Below, in pieces: positions 33,894 through 44,030 of a stretch of DNA of 64,000 nt (positions are counted from its first letter, which is position 1; each line of letters opens with the position of its first letter). Origin of the DNA: Pedomonas sp051304405 (lineage in GTDB: Bacteria; Pseudomonadota; Alphaproteobacteria; Sphingomonadales; Sphingomonadaceae); the NCBI RefSeq assembly GCF_051304405.1, contig NZ_JBPPGG010000001.1, positions 62,001-126,000 of the forward strand, given 5' to 3'. The notes beneath the pieces were generated by a model. It was not told the DNA's origin. It worked only from the letters and a program-made list of their open reading frames with translations, and did not search any database. Position numbers and translations under genes: made by a program.

Positions 33894-34399
33894 CGCTCTC
33901 CTCCCACGTTTTACCCTGACCGCTCCTTACCCAGATCGCTCCTTACGACCGCTCCTTACCCTGACCGCTCCTTACCCTGACCGCTCCGTGCCCTGACCGC
34001 TCCGTGCCCTGGCCGCTCCTTGCCCTTGGCATTCCCTGCCCGGCCCGACGGGACCACGCGCGGGCCGAAGAAACGCAGCCGCCGCAGACCGGAGGCCCCC
34101 GTCCCCGGACGCGCCGCCCGAGGAAACACGACAAAAACACGACAGGGAGAAACGTTCCGCACCCGGGATCAGCTCCCGGGGAAGTTGCGCCGGGGTATAA
34201 CGCCGGGATGTAACGCCGGGGTGTAACGCCGGGGTGTAACGCCGGGGTGTTGCGTCAGGCGGTGGTTCCGGCCCTGCCCCTTCCTCCAACCGGGAAGAAA
34301 CTGGAACATTTCGCGAACACCTTCAAGCGGCTCATGGTCGAATATGGCGGCCCGCGGTGCAGGGTGCGGACGCGCAACGCCGCCGCCCCGGCCACCGGA
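33894..34399. repeat. Intergenic minisatellites upstream of the VOC gene
   Basis: About 500 bp without a gene. From 33911 to about 34029 a degenerate 16-bp repeat runs, core CCCTGACCGCTCCTTA, some seven copies. From 34188 to about 34249 a 13-bp repeat, CGCCGGGGTGTAA, has four full copies (34188, 34201, 34214, 34227) and a partial fifth. The rest shows nothing recognisable. The promoter of the VOC-cupin operon must lie in or beyond the first array. Confidence 0.75.
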
Positions 34400-35131
34400 T
34401 CAGCGGGCACGGTGCTGGCCCGTCGCGGCGAATTCCGCCGGGTCCAGTTGGCGGTTGCCGTCCCGGTCCGCCGCGCTGAAGCGGGCCGCCGCCGCAGCGG
34501 CATATTCCTCGAAGTCGAGCCGGCCGTCGCCGTTCCGGTCCAGCCGGTCGAACGCCTTGCGGCGCAGCGCCAGAAACTCCTCCCGGCTCACCGCTCCGTC
34601 CCGATCCCGGTCGAGGCGGCGGAACCGCCGGGCCTCCTGCGCGGCAGGCGACGCCCCGTCCGAAGCCTTGGCGTGCGCCGCCCCGGGCGCTGATTGCGCC
34701 GATTTCTCCGCCTGACCCGGCCCCTCCCCGGCCAGCGCCGCCGGTGGTTCCGGCAGCACACCGGGCGCCGGCACAGCCGGGGCTTCGGGCGGGCCCCGGG
34801 ACTCCGGGGGAAGCACCACTGCGGGAATCACCTCCGGGGTAATCGCCTCCGGGGCAATCGGCTCTGGATGGGGCGCCGTCCCCCAGACCAGCCCCGCCGC
34901 CGCGATCAGCGCCGCGCCTGCGCCCGGCGTCAGCCAGCGGGAGGCGTGCGCCCCCAAACGCGGGGCCCGGCCAACGTCGGGCTCTGCCCGCCCCCGACGG
35001 GTGGGTGCCAGATCCCACCCGGACTCCAGAGGCGGACCCGCCTCCAGCTCCCGTTCAAACTCCTGATCCCGTTCAAATACCAGATCCCGTTCGGACTCCG
35101 GCACCGCCCCGGTGATGGCCTGGCCCCGCAT
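34400..35131 (-). CDS. Membrane-anchored EF-hand protein
   Basis: 243 residues. A cytoplasmic N-terminus rich in acidic residues leads to one span (about 70-86, GAGAALIAAAGLVWG), then a Pro/Glu-rich linker. Three EF-hand loops sit in the C-terminal ~75 residues: DRDRDGAVSREE, DRNGDGRLDFEE and DRDGNRQLDPAE. The first two keep the usual ligand pattern; the third is also plausible. It likely binds calcium in the periplasm. ATG 35131 follows AAGAGGGG; an upstream TTG would add an EEAAQ-repeat extension. Role unknown. Confidence 0.78.
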   Translation of the reverse strand: MRGQAITGAVPESERDLVFERDQEFERELEAGPPLESGWDLAPTRRGRAEPDVGRAPRLGAHASRWLTPGAGAALIAAAGLVWGTAPHPEPIAPEAITPEVIPAVVLPPESRGPPEAPAVPAPGVLPEPPAALAGEGPGQAEKSAQSAPGAAHAKASDGASPAAQEARRFRRLDRDRDGAVSREEFLALRRKAFDRLDRNGDGRLDFEEYAAAAAARFSAADRDGNRQLDPAEFAATGQHRAR

Positions 35132-35332
35132 GACGCCCCTCTTCCGCGCCGCTTTTCCCGGCGCCGCTTCTTCCTGCGCCGCTTCTTCCTGCGCCGACTC
35201 CAATCGGGTGCCTGCCCTTCGAATCGGTGCGTGCCTGCCGTGCGGCAGAGTAGCCGACAGCAGCGCCGCCGTCAGCGGCCGTGGGGTCGTAGAGCGTGGG
35301 GGTTCCCCCGTCGCGGGGTCTGGGGCGGGGCG

Positions 35333-36181
35333 TCAGTAGCGCCCGGTGAAGGCGGCCCAGAACAGGCGGGCCTGGCGGCGCAGTTGCCCCTGCTCCAGCG
35401 CGGCATGGCGCACGTCGTAGCCGGCCGCCCGGATGCGGTCGAGGTAGTCGCCGGCGATGGGCGCCAGCAGCCAGGCCGCGCGGCTCGCGCCCGGCGCGCG
35501 CCGCAGCACCGGGCGGGCGCTGGCCAGCGCCTCGGTGGCGGTGTCGTGCACCACCCGCACCACCTCGGCCACCGCGTCGCCGAATTCGCCCTGGTAGAGG
35601 CTCTCGGGCTCAAGGCCCACCTTCACCAGCTCGTCGGCGGGCAGCATCACCCGCTGCATGGCGGCGTGGAAGCTGATGGCGCGGAGGATGCCGGTGAGCG
35701 TCCAGGCCTGGCCCACCCAGCGCACCGCCCGGGCCAGACCGGACTCGGGTTCGCGGCCGAGGCACAGCCACAGCGCGGCCTCCGCCAGCGCGCCGCCGCT
35801 CAGGTCCGCATAGGCGCACAGCTCGGTCACGCTGGAGGGCTGCTCGCCGTAGACATCCGTCAGCCGCGCCTCGATGCAGCTCTCCAGCAGCGCCTGCGGC
35901 ACCCCGGCTGTGGCCACATGGGCGGCCAGCGCCTCCAGCACCGGATGGGACCGGGGCGTGCCCGCATAGGCGGCCTCCACCCCCTCGCGCCACCAGGTGA
36001 GGCGGATGTCCCCCAGCATCGGCTGGCTCACCTGCTCGCGCACCCGGGCCAGCTCCACGTTGAAGGCGTAGAGGGCGAACAGCGCCGGCCGCACGGCTTC
36101 GGGCGCGTAGAGCACCGTGAGGTAGCGGTCGTGGTCCTGCTCGCGGACAAGCGCCGCGCAATGGTTGTCAGCCTTCTGCAT
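35333..36181 (-). CDS. Squalene/phytoene synthase family, NDUFAF6-like
   Basis: 282 residues of the trans-isoprenyl diphosphate synthase fold. FALYAFNVELARVREQVSQPMLGDIRLTWWREGVEAAY matches alphaproteobacterial and mitochondrial NDUFAF6-type proteins better than true phytoene synthases, because the first Asp-rich motif is incomplete. NDUFAF6 is a complex I assembly factor in mitochondria, so a respiratory-assembly role is plausible; carotenoid or hopanoid synthesis is the alternative. No other carotenoid gene is nearby. Confidence 0.75.
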   Translation of the reverse strand: MQKADNHCAALVREQDHDRYLTVLYAPEAVRPALFALYAFNVELARVREQVSQPMLGDIRLTWWREGVEAAYAGTPRSHPVLEALAAHVATAGVPQALLESCIEARLTDVYGEQPSSVTELCAYADLSGGALAEAALWLCLGREPESGLARAVRWVGQAWTLTGILRAISFHAAMQRVMLPADELVKVGLEPESLYQGEFGDAVAEVVRVVHDTATEALASARPVLRRAPGASRAAWLLAPIAGDYLDRIRAAGYDVRHAALEQGQLRRQARLFWAAFTGRY

Positions 36182-36474
36182 ACGCCGCACCTAAACGCCT
36201 CGCCGCCGTCATGCAACAGCGCCCTGACGCGCCGCCCCTCCCGGTGCGTCTCCCGCCGCCCTTTCCCGCTGCCCCTCTTGCTGCCCCTCTCAACGCCCGG
36301 CCGCCGGACGCCGCCCCCCTCCACCGGCCGCCGCTGCGGAGCGCATTGTCGTACTGAGACCGAAATGAGGCAGAAATTGCGCGATTTTGACCCTTTGCCG
36401 CCACATTCCGCCGCCATCACCCGCGCTCCCGCTGGAGGCACATCCTCCTGTAGGTTGATTAAGGAGTAACGAAC

Positions 36475-37014
36475 ATGAAGACCTGCCTGCTTGCGGCTGC
36501 CGCCGTTCTCGGCATGACCCCCGCTCTTGCCCATGCCGAAGCGTTCAATGGCGCTTATGGCGGTGCCGAACTCGGTTGGGAGACCAACCGCGCCAACCTG
36601 GGCGACGGTTTCAACTTCGGTCTGATCGCGGGCTACAACAAGAAGGTCGCCGACCAGCTGGTGCTGGGCGTCGAGGCCAAGGCCGCTCTGTCCACCGCCG
36701 GCAAGAACATCGGCGGCGTGGATGTTGACGCCGGCCGTTCGCTGGGCGCTGCCGCCCGCGTTGGCGTTCTCGCCACCCCGTCGACCATGATCTACGGCAA
36801 GATCGGCTACGAGAACGTCCGCACCAAGATCTTCGGCCTCAACGGCAACGGCGACTTCCGCAACAGCTTCAACACCGATGCCCTGGTTCTGGGCGCGGGC
36901 GTTGAATACGCCGTCACCGCGCAGGCCTCGCTCCGTCTCGGCTATGACTACACCGACGGCGAGGACGGCTTCCGCCGCCATCAGGTGAAGACGGGCGTGG
37001 CCATCCACTTCTAG
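36475..37014 (+). CDS. Opacity-type outer-membrane beta-barrel protein, copy 1
   Basis: 179 residues. The signal peptide ends at AHA-EAFNGAYGG. The mature barrel of about 157 residues has alternating strands and ends in Phe (VAIHF), the BAM recognition residue. It forms a tandem pair with the next gene, sharing AEAFNGAYGG, the LVLGVEAKAALST block and HQVKTGVA. A TTAAGGAG ribosome site precedes it. Likely a small porin or structural surface protein. Confidence 0.87.
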   Translation: MKTCLLAAAAVLGMTPALAHAEAFNGAYGGAELGWETNRANLGDGFNFGLIAGYNKKVADQLVLGVEAKAALSTAGKNIGGVDVDAGRSLGAAARVGVLATPSTMIYGKIGYENVRTKIFGLNGNGDFRNSFNTDALVLGAGVEYAVTAQASLRLGYDYTDGEDGFRRHQVKTGVAIHF

Positions 37015-37354
37015 TCTTCAGCGCCTCCTCCCGCCCGCCGGGAGAGGACGAGCGACAGCGGCCGCCCGGCACCCCCGGGCGGCCGTTCGTTTTTTGGCAA
37101 CGCAGTTTTTCTCGCAACAGTCCTCCGGCCGCCAATCTGAACACGACATGAATGATTTCATGGACTTATGATAATCGCCCGAACGGACGATGTCGCGAAA
37201 ACGCATCACTCTGTCGCTCAAACGCAACGATTCATCGTCCCTTTAACGAATTGAGGCAGGCGTGCCTCATTTCGGCCTTTTGCCGCCACAATCAAAGCCA
37301 ATGTCAGAGGTCCCCCGAGGAGGAGTGCCTCCCAAGGTTTAAGGAGTTCGACTT
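37015..37354. other. Gap between the two porin genes with terminator and AT-rich leader
   Basis: A terminator hairpin follows the first gene: GGCCGCCCGG (37060-37069) with CCGGGCGGCC (37075-37084), then a T run to about 37095. The remainder is AT-leaning and contains TATGATAAT near 37167 as a possible -10. CCTTTTGCCGCCACAAT near 37276 echoes CCCTTTGCCGCCACATT upstream of the first porin gene, so the promoter regions were duplicated with the genes. Confidence 0.65.
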
Positions 37355-37909
37355 ATGAAGACCTATCTGTTTGCAGCGGTTGCTGCGCTTTCGCTGACCC
37401 CCGCCTTTGCCCACGCCGAGGCCTTCAACGGCGCCTACGGCGGCGTCGAGCTGGGCTGGGAAGACAACAACAAGGGTCTGGGTGACGGCTTCACCTACGG
37501 CCTGATCGCCGGCTACAACTACAAGCTCAACGAGCGCCTGGTGCTGGGTGTCGAGGCCAAGGCGGCCCTCTCCACCGCCGACACCACCCTGATCGACACC
37601 CGCGAGGAAGAAGCCGAGCTGAAGGCCGGCCGTTCGCTGGGCGTCGCCGCCCGCCTCGGCGTGCTGGCTGCGCCGAGCACCATGTTCTACGGCAAGGTCG
37701 GCTACGAGAACATCCGCACCAAGTACGACTACGAGTCCCGCCGGGTTGACATCGAGCGCAGCACCAACAACGACGCCCTCGTTCTGGGCGGCGGCGTTGA
37801 GTACGCCTTCAACCCGAACATCACCTTCCGCGTCGCCTACGACTACGCCAACGGCGAAGCCGGCTACGAGCGCCACCAGGTGAAGACGGGCGTGGCCTAC
37901 CACTTCTAG
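37355..37909 (+). CDS. Opacity-type outer-membrane beta-barrel protein, copy 2
   Basis: 184 residues, a paralog of the preceding gene. The signal peptide ends FAHA, and the protein ends VAYHF. The loop near residues 75-90 (DTREEEAELKAG) and the one near 128-138 (YESRRVDIERS) are more charged and longer than in copy 1. These are surface loops in this fold, so the copies differ mainly where phages or antibodies would see them. It has its own ribosome site (TTTAAGGAG) and terminator. Confidence 0.87.
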   Translation: MKTYLFAAVAALSLTPAFAHAEAFNGAYGGVELGWEDNNKGLGDGFTYGLIAGYNYKLNERLVLGVEAKAALSTADTTLIDTREEEAELKAGRSLGVAARLGVLAAPSTMFYGKVGYENIRTKYDYESRRVDIERSTNNDALVLGGGVEYAFNPNITFRVAYDYANGEAGYERHQVKTGVAYHF

Positions 37910-37956
37910 TCTTCGCCTCTCTCCCTGCCCCCCCGTTGGGAGAGAAGGAAGCAGGC

Positions 37957-37984
37957 GGCCGTCCGGACCCCCGTCCGGGCGGCC
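37957..37984 (+). terminator. Terminator hairpin after the second porin gene
   Basis: GGCCGTCCGGAC pairs with GTCCGGGCGGCC with one mismatch, followed by a short T-rich tract. It parallels the hairpin after the first copy. Confidence 0.65.
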
Positions 37985-38017
37985 GTTTCCGTTTGGCCGC
38001 CCTCCTCGCCCGCCCCG

Positions 38018-38896
38018 TTACGCGCCCCCGCCAGAGGCCTCCCGGTGCAGCCGCGCCTCCAGCCGCGCCTCCGCCGCCTCCGCATAGGCCGCGCAGGCGG
38101 AGGTGCCGTCCGGCGTCTCGCCCGGATGGAAATCGGGATGGGCGGTGATGAGAAGGTCGCACGGCACGCCGCGCATCCGCGCAAAGCTGCGCCCGTAGGT
38201 CTCCACCAGCGCCCGGTTCGCGGGCGCGGAGAAGCGGAACTCGTCCGGCGCCACCGGGTTGAGGCTGGAGGCAAACACCACGGTCTGGCAGCGCGCCGCC
38301 TCGCAGCTCTGCCATGTCCAGCTCACGGAGCCCGCCGTGTGGCCCGGCGTTGCCAGCGCGGTTACCGTCACGCTGCCGAGGCGGATGGTCTCGCCGTCCG
38401 CCACCGCCCACACGTCCCGCACCGCCGGGAACGGCGGCAGCCAGGGCCGCTGCGGGTCGTCCGCCCCGCTCTGCCCGGCGGCCAGCACCGGGGCGGCCAG
38501 GGTCCCTGCCACGACCGTTGCGCCCGTGTCCCGCGCCAGCGCCGCCAGCCCGCCCGCATGGTCATAGTGCGGCTCGGTGCTGAGAATGAGCTTCACGTCC
38601 TCAAGCCGGAACCCGAGCGCGCGGATGTTGGCCTCAATGGCGGGCACCGCCTGCGGCACCGCCCCGTCCACCAGGATGAGCCCCTCGCCCGTGTCGATCA
38701 GCGCCACGCTCAGCCCGCCAAAGCCCACGGAATAGGTGTTGCCGAACACCCGCCCCGGTGCCACCGGCGTCAGCCACTGGTTGGCGAAGTCCGGCGCGAT
38801 CGGCCGCAGCAGCGGGTCGTCCCCGCTCTCTGCCGCACTGGCCATCAGGCTCAGCAGCCCTGCCGCCACAGCCATTCCCCATGCCCCCCGATGCAT
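38018..38896 (-). CDS. Subclass B3-like metallo-beta-lactamase with Glu at the first zinc position
   Basis: 292 residues. The signal peptide covers about 1-22. The metal motif is E108-P-H110-Y-D112-H113, then H186 in PGHTAGS and H253 in TAHPDF. Context blocks FGNTYSVGFGGLSVALIDTG and SWTWQSCEAARCQTVVFASSL match subclass B3 enzymes. Classical B3 proteins have His at the position of E108; Gln or Glu variants are known in the subclass. It would act in the periplasm on beta-lactams, or be a related hydrolase. ATG 38896 has GGAG upstream. Regulation not apparent. Confidence 0.85.
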   Translation of the reverse strand: MHRGAWGMAVAAGLLSLMASAAESGDDPLLRPIAPDFANQWLTPVAPGRVFGNTYSVGFGGLSVALIDTGEGLILVDGAVPQAVPAIEANIRALGFRLEDVKLILSTEPHYDHAGGLAALARDTGATVVAGTLAAPVLAAGQSGADDPQRPWLPPFPAVRDVWAVADGETIRLGSVTVTALATPGHTAGSVSWTWQSCEAARCQTVVFASSLNPVAPDEFRFSAPANRALVETYGRSFARMRGVPCDLLITAHPDFHPGETPDGTSACAAYAEAAEARLEARLHREASGGGA

Positions 38897-38935
38897 CTCC
38901 TGCTCCCCTCTGCCGGTTTTCGATGTCGTTTCTTT

Positions 38936-38985
38936 TCGCAAGGGTTTCGGTCCCCTGCACCCCCTTTGTTTTGCGGGCCGTGCGC
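38936..38985. repeat. Degenerate palindromic repeat half-element upstream of the lactamase gene
   Basis: GCAAGGGTTTCGGTCCCCTGC reads as a decayed left arm (38938-38958), followed by ACCCCCTTTG and a GGGCCGTGCG stretch as in other family members. It sits about 40 bp upstream of the lactamase start, so it may affect expression. Confidence 0.5.
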
Positions 38986-39016
38986 CCCCCCCGTCCAGAG
39001 CGCGCACCGGATACGA

Positions 39017-39045
39017 AAAACGCGGCCCCTCGGGGACCGCGTTTT
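39017..39045 (-). terminator. Terminator of the yajC-secD-secF operon
   Basis: AAAACGCGG (39017-39025) pairs with CCGCGTTTT (39037-39045) around an inner CCCC/GGGG stem. The T run on the minus strand ends the leftward operon 26 bp after its last stop. Confidence 0.85.
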
Positions 39046-39070
39046 CCGTGATTACCGGAGACCTGAAACC

Positions 39071-39454
39071 TCAGTCCAGCGGCAGCAGGGCGGCGGCCAC
39101 CCGCCGGTTCTCCGCCACCAGCACGTTGTAGGTGCGGGCGGCGGCGCGGCTGTCCATGAAGTCGACGGCAAGGCCCGCTGCCTTCAGCCCCTCCAGCAGC
39201 GCCGCGGGCGGGCGCCGCATGGCGGGGCCGGTGCCCAGCAGCAGCACCTCGATCGGCGGCTGCTCGGTGGTTACCAGCTGGAAGTCCTCCACCCGGGCGC
39301 TGGCGAGGTCGGTGACCGGCCAGGCCTCCATCCGCTCCGGGGTGACGATCACGCCGCCCGGCTGGACGGTGCCGCCCACCCGGTAGCCGCCCGCGCTGTA
39401 GCCCTGGATGGACAGGACGCCCGGGCGCGGCGGGGTTGCTTCCAGCTTGGGCAT
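39071..39454 (-). CDS. Mth938-domain (NDUFAF3-like) protein
   Basis: 127 residues forming one Mth938 domain: IQGYSAGGYRVGGTVQPGGVIVTPE, then EVLLLGTGPAMRRPP and a final TYNVLVAENRRVAAALLPL. The human relative NDUFAF3 helps assemble complex I; bacterial members are commonly placed beside secDF. Its start overlaps the secF stop, so it is co-translated. No catalytic motif is seen. Confidence 0.85.
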   Translation of the reverse strand: MPKLEATPPRPGVLSIQGYSAGGYRVGGTVQPGGVIVTPERMEAWPVTDLASARVEDFQLVTTEQPPIEVLLLGTGPAMRRPPAALLEGLKAAGLAVDFMDSRAAARTYNVLVAENRRVAAALLPLD

Positions 39455-40425
39455 CAGAGCGCCGCCTTTCCGGTTTTCTCCACCTTGCTGCCGGCCTTGG
39501 CTTCCTCCGCCTGGAGGAAGGTGTGCGGACCCACCTTCATGTAGATCAGCAGCGGCGCGGCCACGTAGATGGACGAGAACGTGCCCACGATCACGCCCAC
39601 CAGCATGGCGGCGGTGAAGCCGCGCAGCACCTCGCCGCCGAAGATCAGCAGCGCCAGCAGCGCCAGCGACGTGGTGAGCGAGGTCATGATGGTGCGCGAG
39701 AGCGTCTCGTTGAGGGTGAGGTTGAGCAGCGGCTCCATGTCCATCTTGCGATACTTGCGCAGGTTCTCGCGCACGCGGTCATAGACGACCACCGTATCGT
39801 TCAGCGAGTAGCCCACGGTGGTGAGCAGCGCCGCCACCATGTTGAGGTCGAACTCCAGGTTGAACAGCGCGACAAAGCCCACCACCAGCGCCACGTCGTG
39901 GACCAGGCTGATGAGGCCGCCCATGCCGAACTGCCACTCGAAGCGCATCCAGATGTAGATGGCGATGGCCACCATGGCGAGGCCGATGGCGAGCGAGGCG
40001 TCCCAGATCAGGTCGTTGGACACCTTGCCGCCCACGGTCTCGACGCGGCGGAAGGAGACGCCCTCCTCGCCGTGCCTGGCGGTCAGCGTTTGCCGCACCT
40101 TGGTGACGGCCGCCTGCTGGGCCTCCTCGCCGCCCTCCTGCTGTTGCAGGCGGATGGCGATCTGCCGGTCGCCGCCGAACTCCTGCAGGCTGACGGCACC
40201 AAGGCCAAGGCCGTTAAGTTCCTTGCGCAGGTCATCGAGGTCGGGCTTCTGGGTAAAACCCGCCTCGATGAGGATGCCGCCCTTGAAGTCGATGCCGAAG
40301 TTCAGGCCGCGCACGGCCACCAGCGCGATGGAGGCGACGATCAGCAGCACCGAGACGACGATGCTGACGGTCTTCCACCGCATGAAATTGATGTTGGTGT
40401 TGTCGGGGACGAGCTTGAGAAGCAT
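39454..40425 (-). CDS. secF: Protein translocase subunit SecF
   Basis: 323 residues with six membrane spans. TM1 is followed by the FGIDFKGGILIEAGF motif. The periplasmic P4-type domain and the D/G-rich TM4-TM5 loop (SLNDTVVVYDRVRENLRKY) are typical. With SecD it uses the proton gradient to help pull proteins through SecYEG. It starts 15 bp after secD. Confidence 0.95.
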   Translation of the reverse strand: MLLKLVPDNTNINFMRWKTVSIVVSVLLIVASIALVAVRGLNFGIDFKGGILIEAGFTQKPDLDDLRKELNGLGLGAVSLQEFGGDRQIAIRLQQQEGGEEAQQAAVTKVRQTLTARHGEEGVSFRRVETVGGKVSNDLIWDASLAIGLAMVAIAIYIWMRFEWQFGMGGLISLVHDVALVVGFVALFNLEFDLNMVAALLTTVGYSLNDTVVVYDRVRENLRKYRKMDMEPLLNLTLNETLSRTIMTSLTTSLALLALLIFGGEVLRGFTAAMLVGVIVGTFSSIYVAAPLLIYMKVGPHTFLQAEEAKAGSKVEKTGKAAL

Positions 40426-40440
40426 GGAACGTCCCTCCCC

Positions 40441-42051
<1,611 letters not shown>

Positions 42052-42071
42052 CGTCGGGGCCAGCGGCCGAA

Positions 42072-42413
42072 TTAGTTCTTGGCGACGTCGTTGGCCGGTT
42101 CGCCCTTGGTGCGAACGTCAGCCAGCGTCGACTTCACCACCTGCACGTGGACGCCGTTGGCGATCTCCACCTGCACTTCAGCGTCGTCCACGCGGGTCAC
42201 CTTGCCGATGAGGCCGCCCGAGGTCACGACCGTGTCGCCGCGCTTCACGTTGTTCACCATTTCGCGGTGCTGCTTCATCCGCTTCTGCTGCGGGCGGATG
42301 AGGAAGAAGTAGAAGATCACGAAGATGGCGAGCAGCGGCAGCAGCTGCATGAAGGCCGAAGCGCCGCCGGGTGCGCCGTTCGCGGCCTGGGCGTAGGCAG
42401 TAGAAATAAACAT
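42072..42413 (-). CDS. yajC: Sec translocon accessory protein YajC
   Basis: 113 residues. One span (FMQLLPLLAIFVIFYFFLIRPQQKR) is followed by the cytoplasmic domain (NVKRGDTVVTSGGLIGKVTRVDDAEVQVEIANGV). It forms the SecDF-YajC complex. It is first in the operon; the region up to 42579 holds two divergent promoters. Confidence 0.95.
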   Translation of the reverse strand: MFISTAYAQAANGAPGGASAFMQLLPLLAIFVIFYFFLIRPQQKRMKQHREMVNNVKRGDTVVTSGGLIGKVTRVDDAEVQVEIANGVHVQVVKSTLADVRTKGEPANDVAKN

Positions 42414-42579
42414 CGTCCACGGTTTCCAATTGGTAAGGGATGTGGCGGCGACTATACAGACGACGCCCCATTTCGCAATGTTTGACGACGGCCCGCGCCA
42501 TGAGAGGCACTGGCCGCCGGATCACCCGAGCGGTGCAAACGCGGCGGGTGGGGATTGTATCCGTTACGAGCAAGTGGCC

Positions 42580-43431
42580 ATGACCGACATCCTTCCCCTT
42601 CTCGCCCGCATCGCCGACGCCCTGGACCGCCTCGCGCCGCCGCCGCCGCCCGAGGCCGACCTCGCCGCCCACCCGGCCTATGTGTGGGACGGCACGACCA
42701 GCACCTTCCAGGCCGTGGCGCGGATCAGCCGCGTACCGCTGGACCTCCTGAAGGGCGTGGACTCCCAGAAGCAGATGCTGCTGGAGAACACCCGCCGCTT
42801 CGCCCGGGGGCTTCCCGCCAACAACGCGCTGCTCTGGGGCGCGCGCGGCATGGGCAAGAGCTCGCTGGTCAAGGCGGTGCACGGCCACCTGCTGGCCAAC
42901 GAGGGGCTGGACTTCGCGCTCGTCGAGATCCACCGGGACGACATCGAGACCCTGCCCGAGCTGATGCGCCGCCTCGCCACGAGCCAGCGACTGTTCCTGC
43001 TCTACTGCGACGACCTGTCCTTCGACGCCGGCGACAGCAGCTACAAGGCGCTGAAGGCGGTGCTGGAAGGCGGCCTCGAAGGCCGCCCGGCCAACTGCCT
43101 GTTCTACGCCACCTCCAACCGGCGCCACCTGCTGCCCCGCGACATCATGGAGAACGAGAAGCGGGACGCCATCAACCCCCGCGACGTGGTGGACGAAAAG
43201 GTCTCCCTCTCCGACCGCTTCGGCCTCTGGATCGGCTTCCACTCCTGCGACCAGGACAACTTCCTCGCCATGATCGAAAGCTACATCGCCTACTACCAGC
43301 TGCCGATCACCATGGACGAAGCCCGCCCCCGCGCCATCGAATGGTCCGCCGGACGCGGCGCCCGCAACGGCCGCGTCGCCTGGCAGTTCATCCAGGACCT
43401 CGCCGGCAGCCTCGGCGTGCGCCTCGGGTAA
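42580..43431 (+). CDS. DUF815-family AAA+-like ATPase
   Basis: 283 residues. Walker A is LWGARGMGKSSLVKA and Walker B is LFLLYCDDLSFD. A sensor-1 Asn sits in YATSNRRHLLPRD, and KVSLSDRFGLWIGFHSCDQDNFL provides a conserved Arg. The N-terminal VWDGTTSTFQAVARISRVPLDLLKGVDSQK is typical of DUF815. The family is widespread in proteobacteria but its cellular role is not established. A palindromic repeat arm follows the stop and could be its terminator. Confidence 0.88.
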   Translation: MTDILPLLARIADALDRLAPPPPPEADLAAHPAYVWDGTTSTFQAVARISRVPLDLLKGVDSQKQMLLENTRRFARGLPANNALLWGARGMGKSSLVKAVHGHLLANEGLDFALVEIHRDDIETLPELMRRLATSQRLFLLYCDDLSFDAGDSSYKALKAVLEGGLEGRPANCLFYATSNRRHLLPRDIMENEKRDAINPRDVVDEKVSLSDRFGLWIGFHSCDQDNFLAMIESYIAYYQLPITMDEARPRAIEWSAGRGARNGRVAWQFIQDLAGSLGVRLG

Positions 43432-44030
43432 GCTCAGGGACGCCCTCATAGATTGCCCGGGGCAAACTTTATTTTTTCGTTTAGATATTTTTATCAAGCA
43501 TTTGATTTTGCAGGAGGGTCTTGGACCCTCCTGCACCTCCCATTCGTTTTTCGGGCCATGCGTTTTCGGGCCCCGCGCGGGAGATAGGAGCGGGGGATAG
43601 GCGCGGGATCAACATGCGCAGCCCTTCTCCCTGTCATGGGTTTAAGCCCATCGAGGGTTCTACTGCCGCAAGGATCGCGTGCCCCAGGCTTTGACCGCCA
43701 GAGGGATTGACCGCCACGGGGTTTGACAGCCATGGGGTTTGACAGCCATGGGTTCCGACTGCTGTCGCGCCTGACTGCCTCAAGGTTTGAAAGGACCGCA
43801 CCCGGTCGTCCTCACCGTGCAAACCTCATGAACCCTGCGAACCTTGCAAGCCGCACGAAGCCCGCGAACCTCGCCACCCCTGCCACCCCTGCCCCCTCGC
43901 CAGACGCCCCACCCGGAATCGCAGCCCGACCAACATCCGTCAAACAACAGCCAACCCCAACCCCAACCCCAACCCCAACCCCAAGCCCAAGCCCAAGCCC
44001 AAGCCCAAGCTCAAGAGTGCTCAACAGTCT
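43432..44030. repeat. Repeat-rich gap after the DUF815 gene
   Basis: No gene is supported. It contains a left-type palindromic arm (43510-43534, GCAGGAGGGTC arms) with a T tract 14 bp on, acting as a likely terminator. At about 43690-43755 there are three or four copies of a TTTGACAGCCATGGGG-like unit. At 43951-44015 a 6-bp microsatellite shifts from CCAACC to CCAAGC units. Open frames across it encode only Pro/Thr/Ser tracts. Confidence 0.75.
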
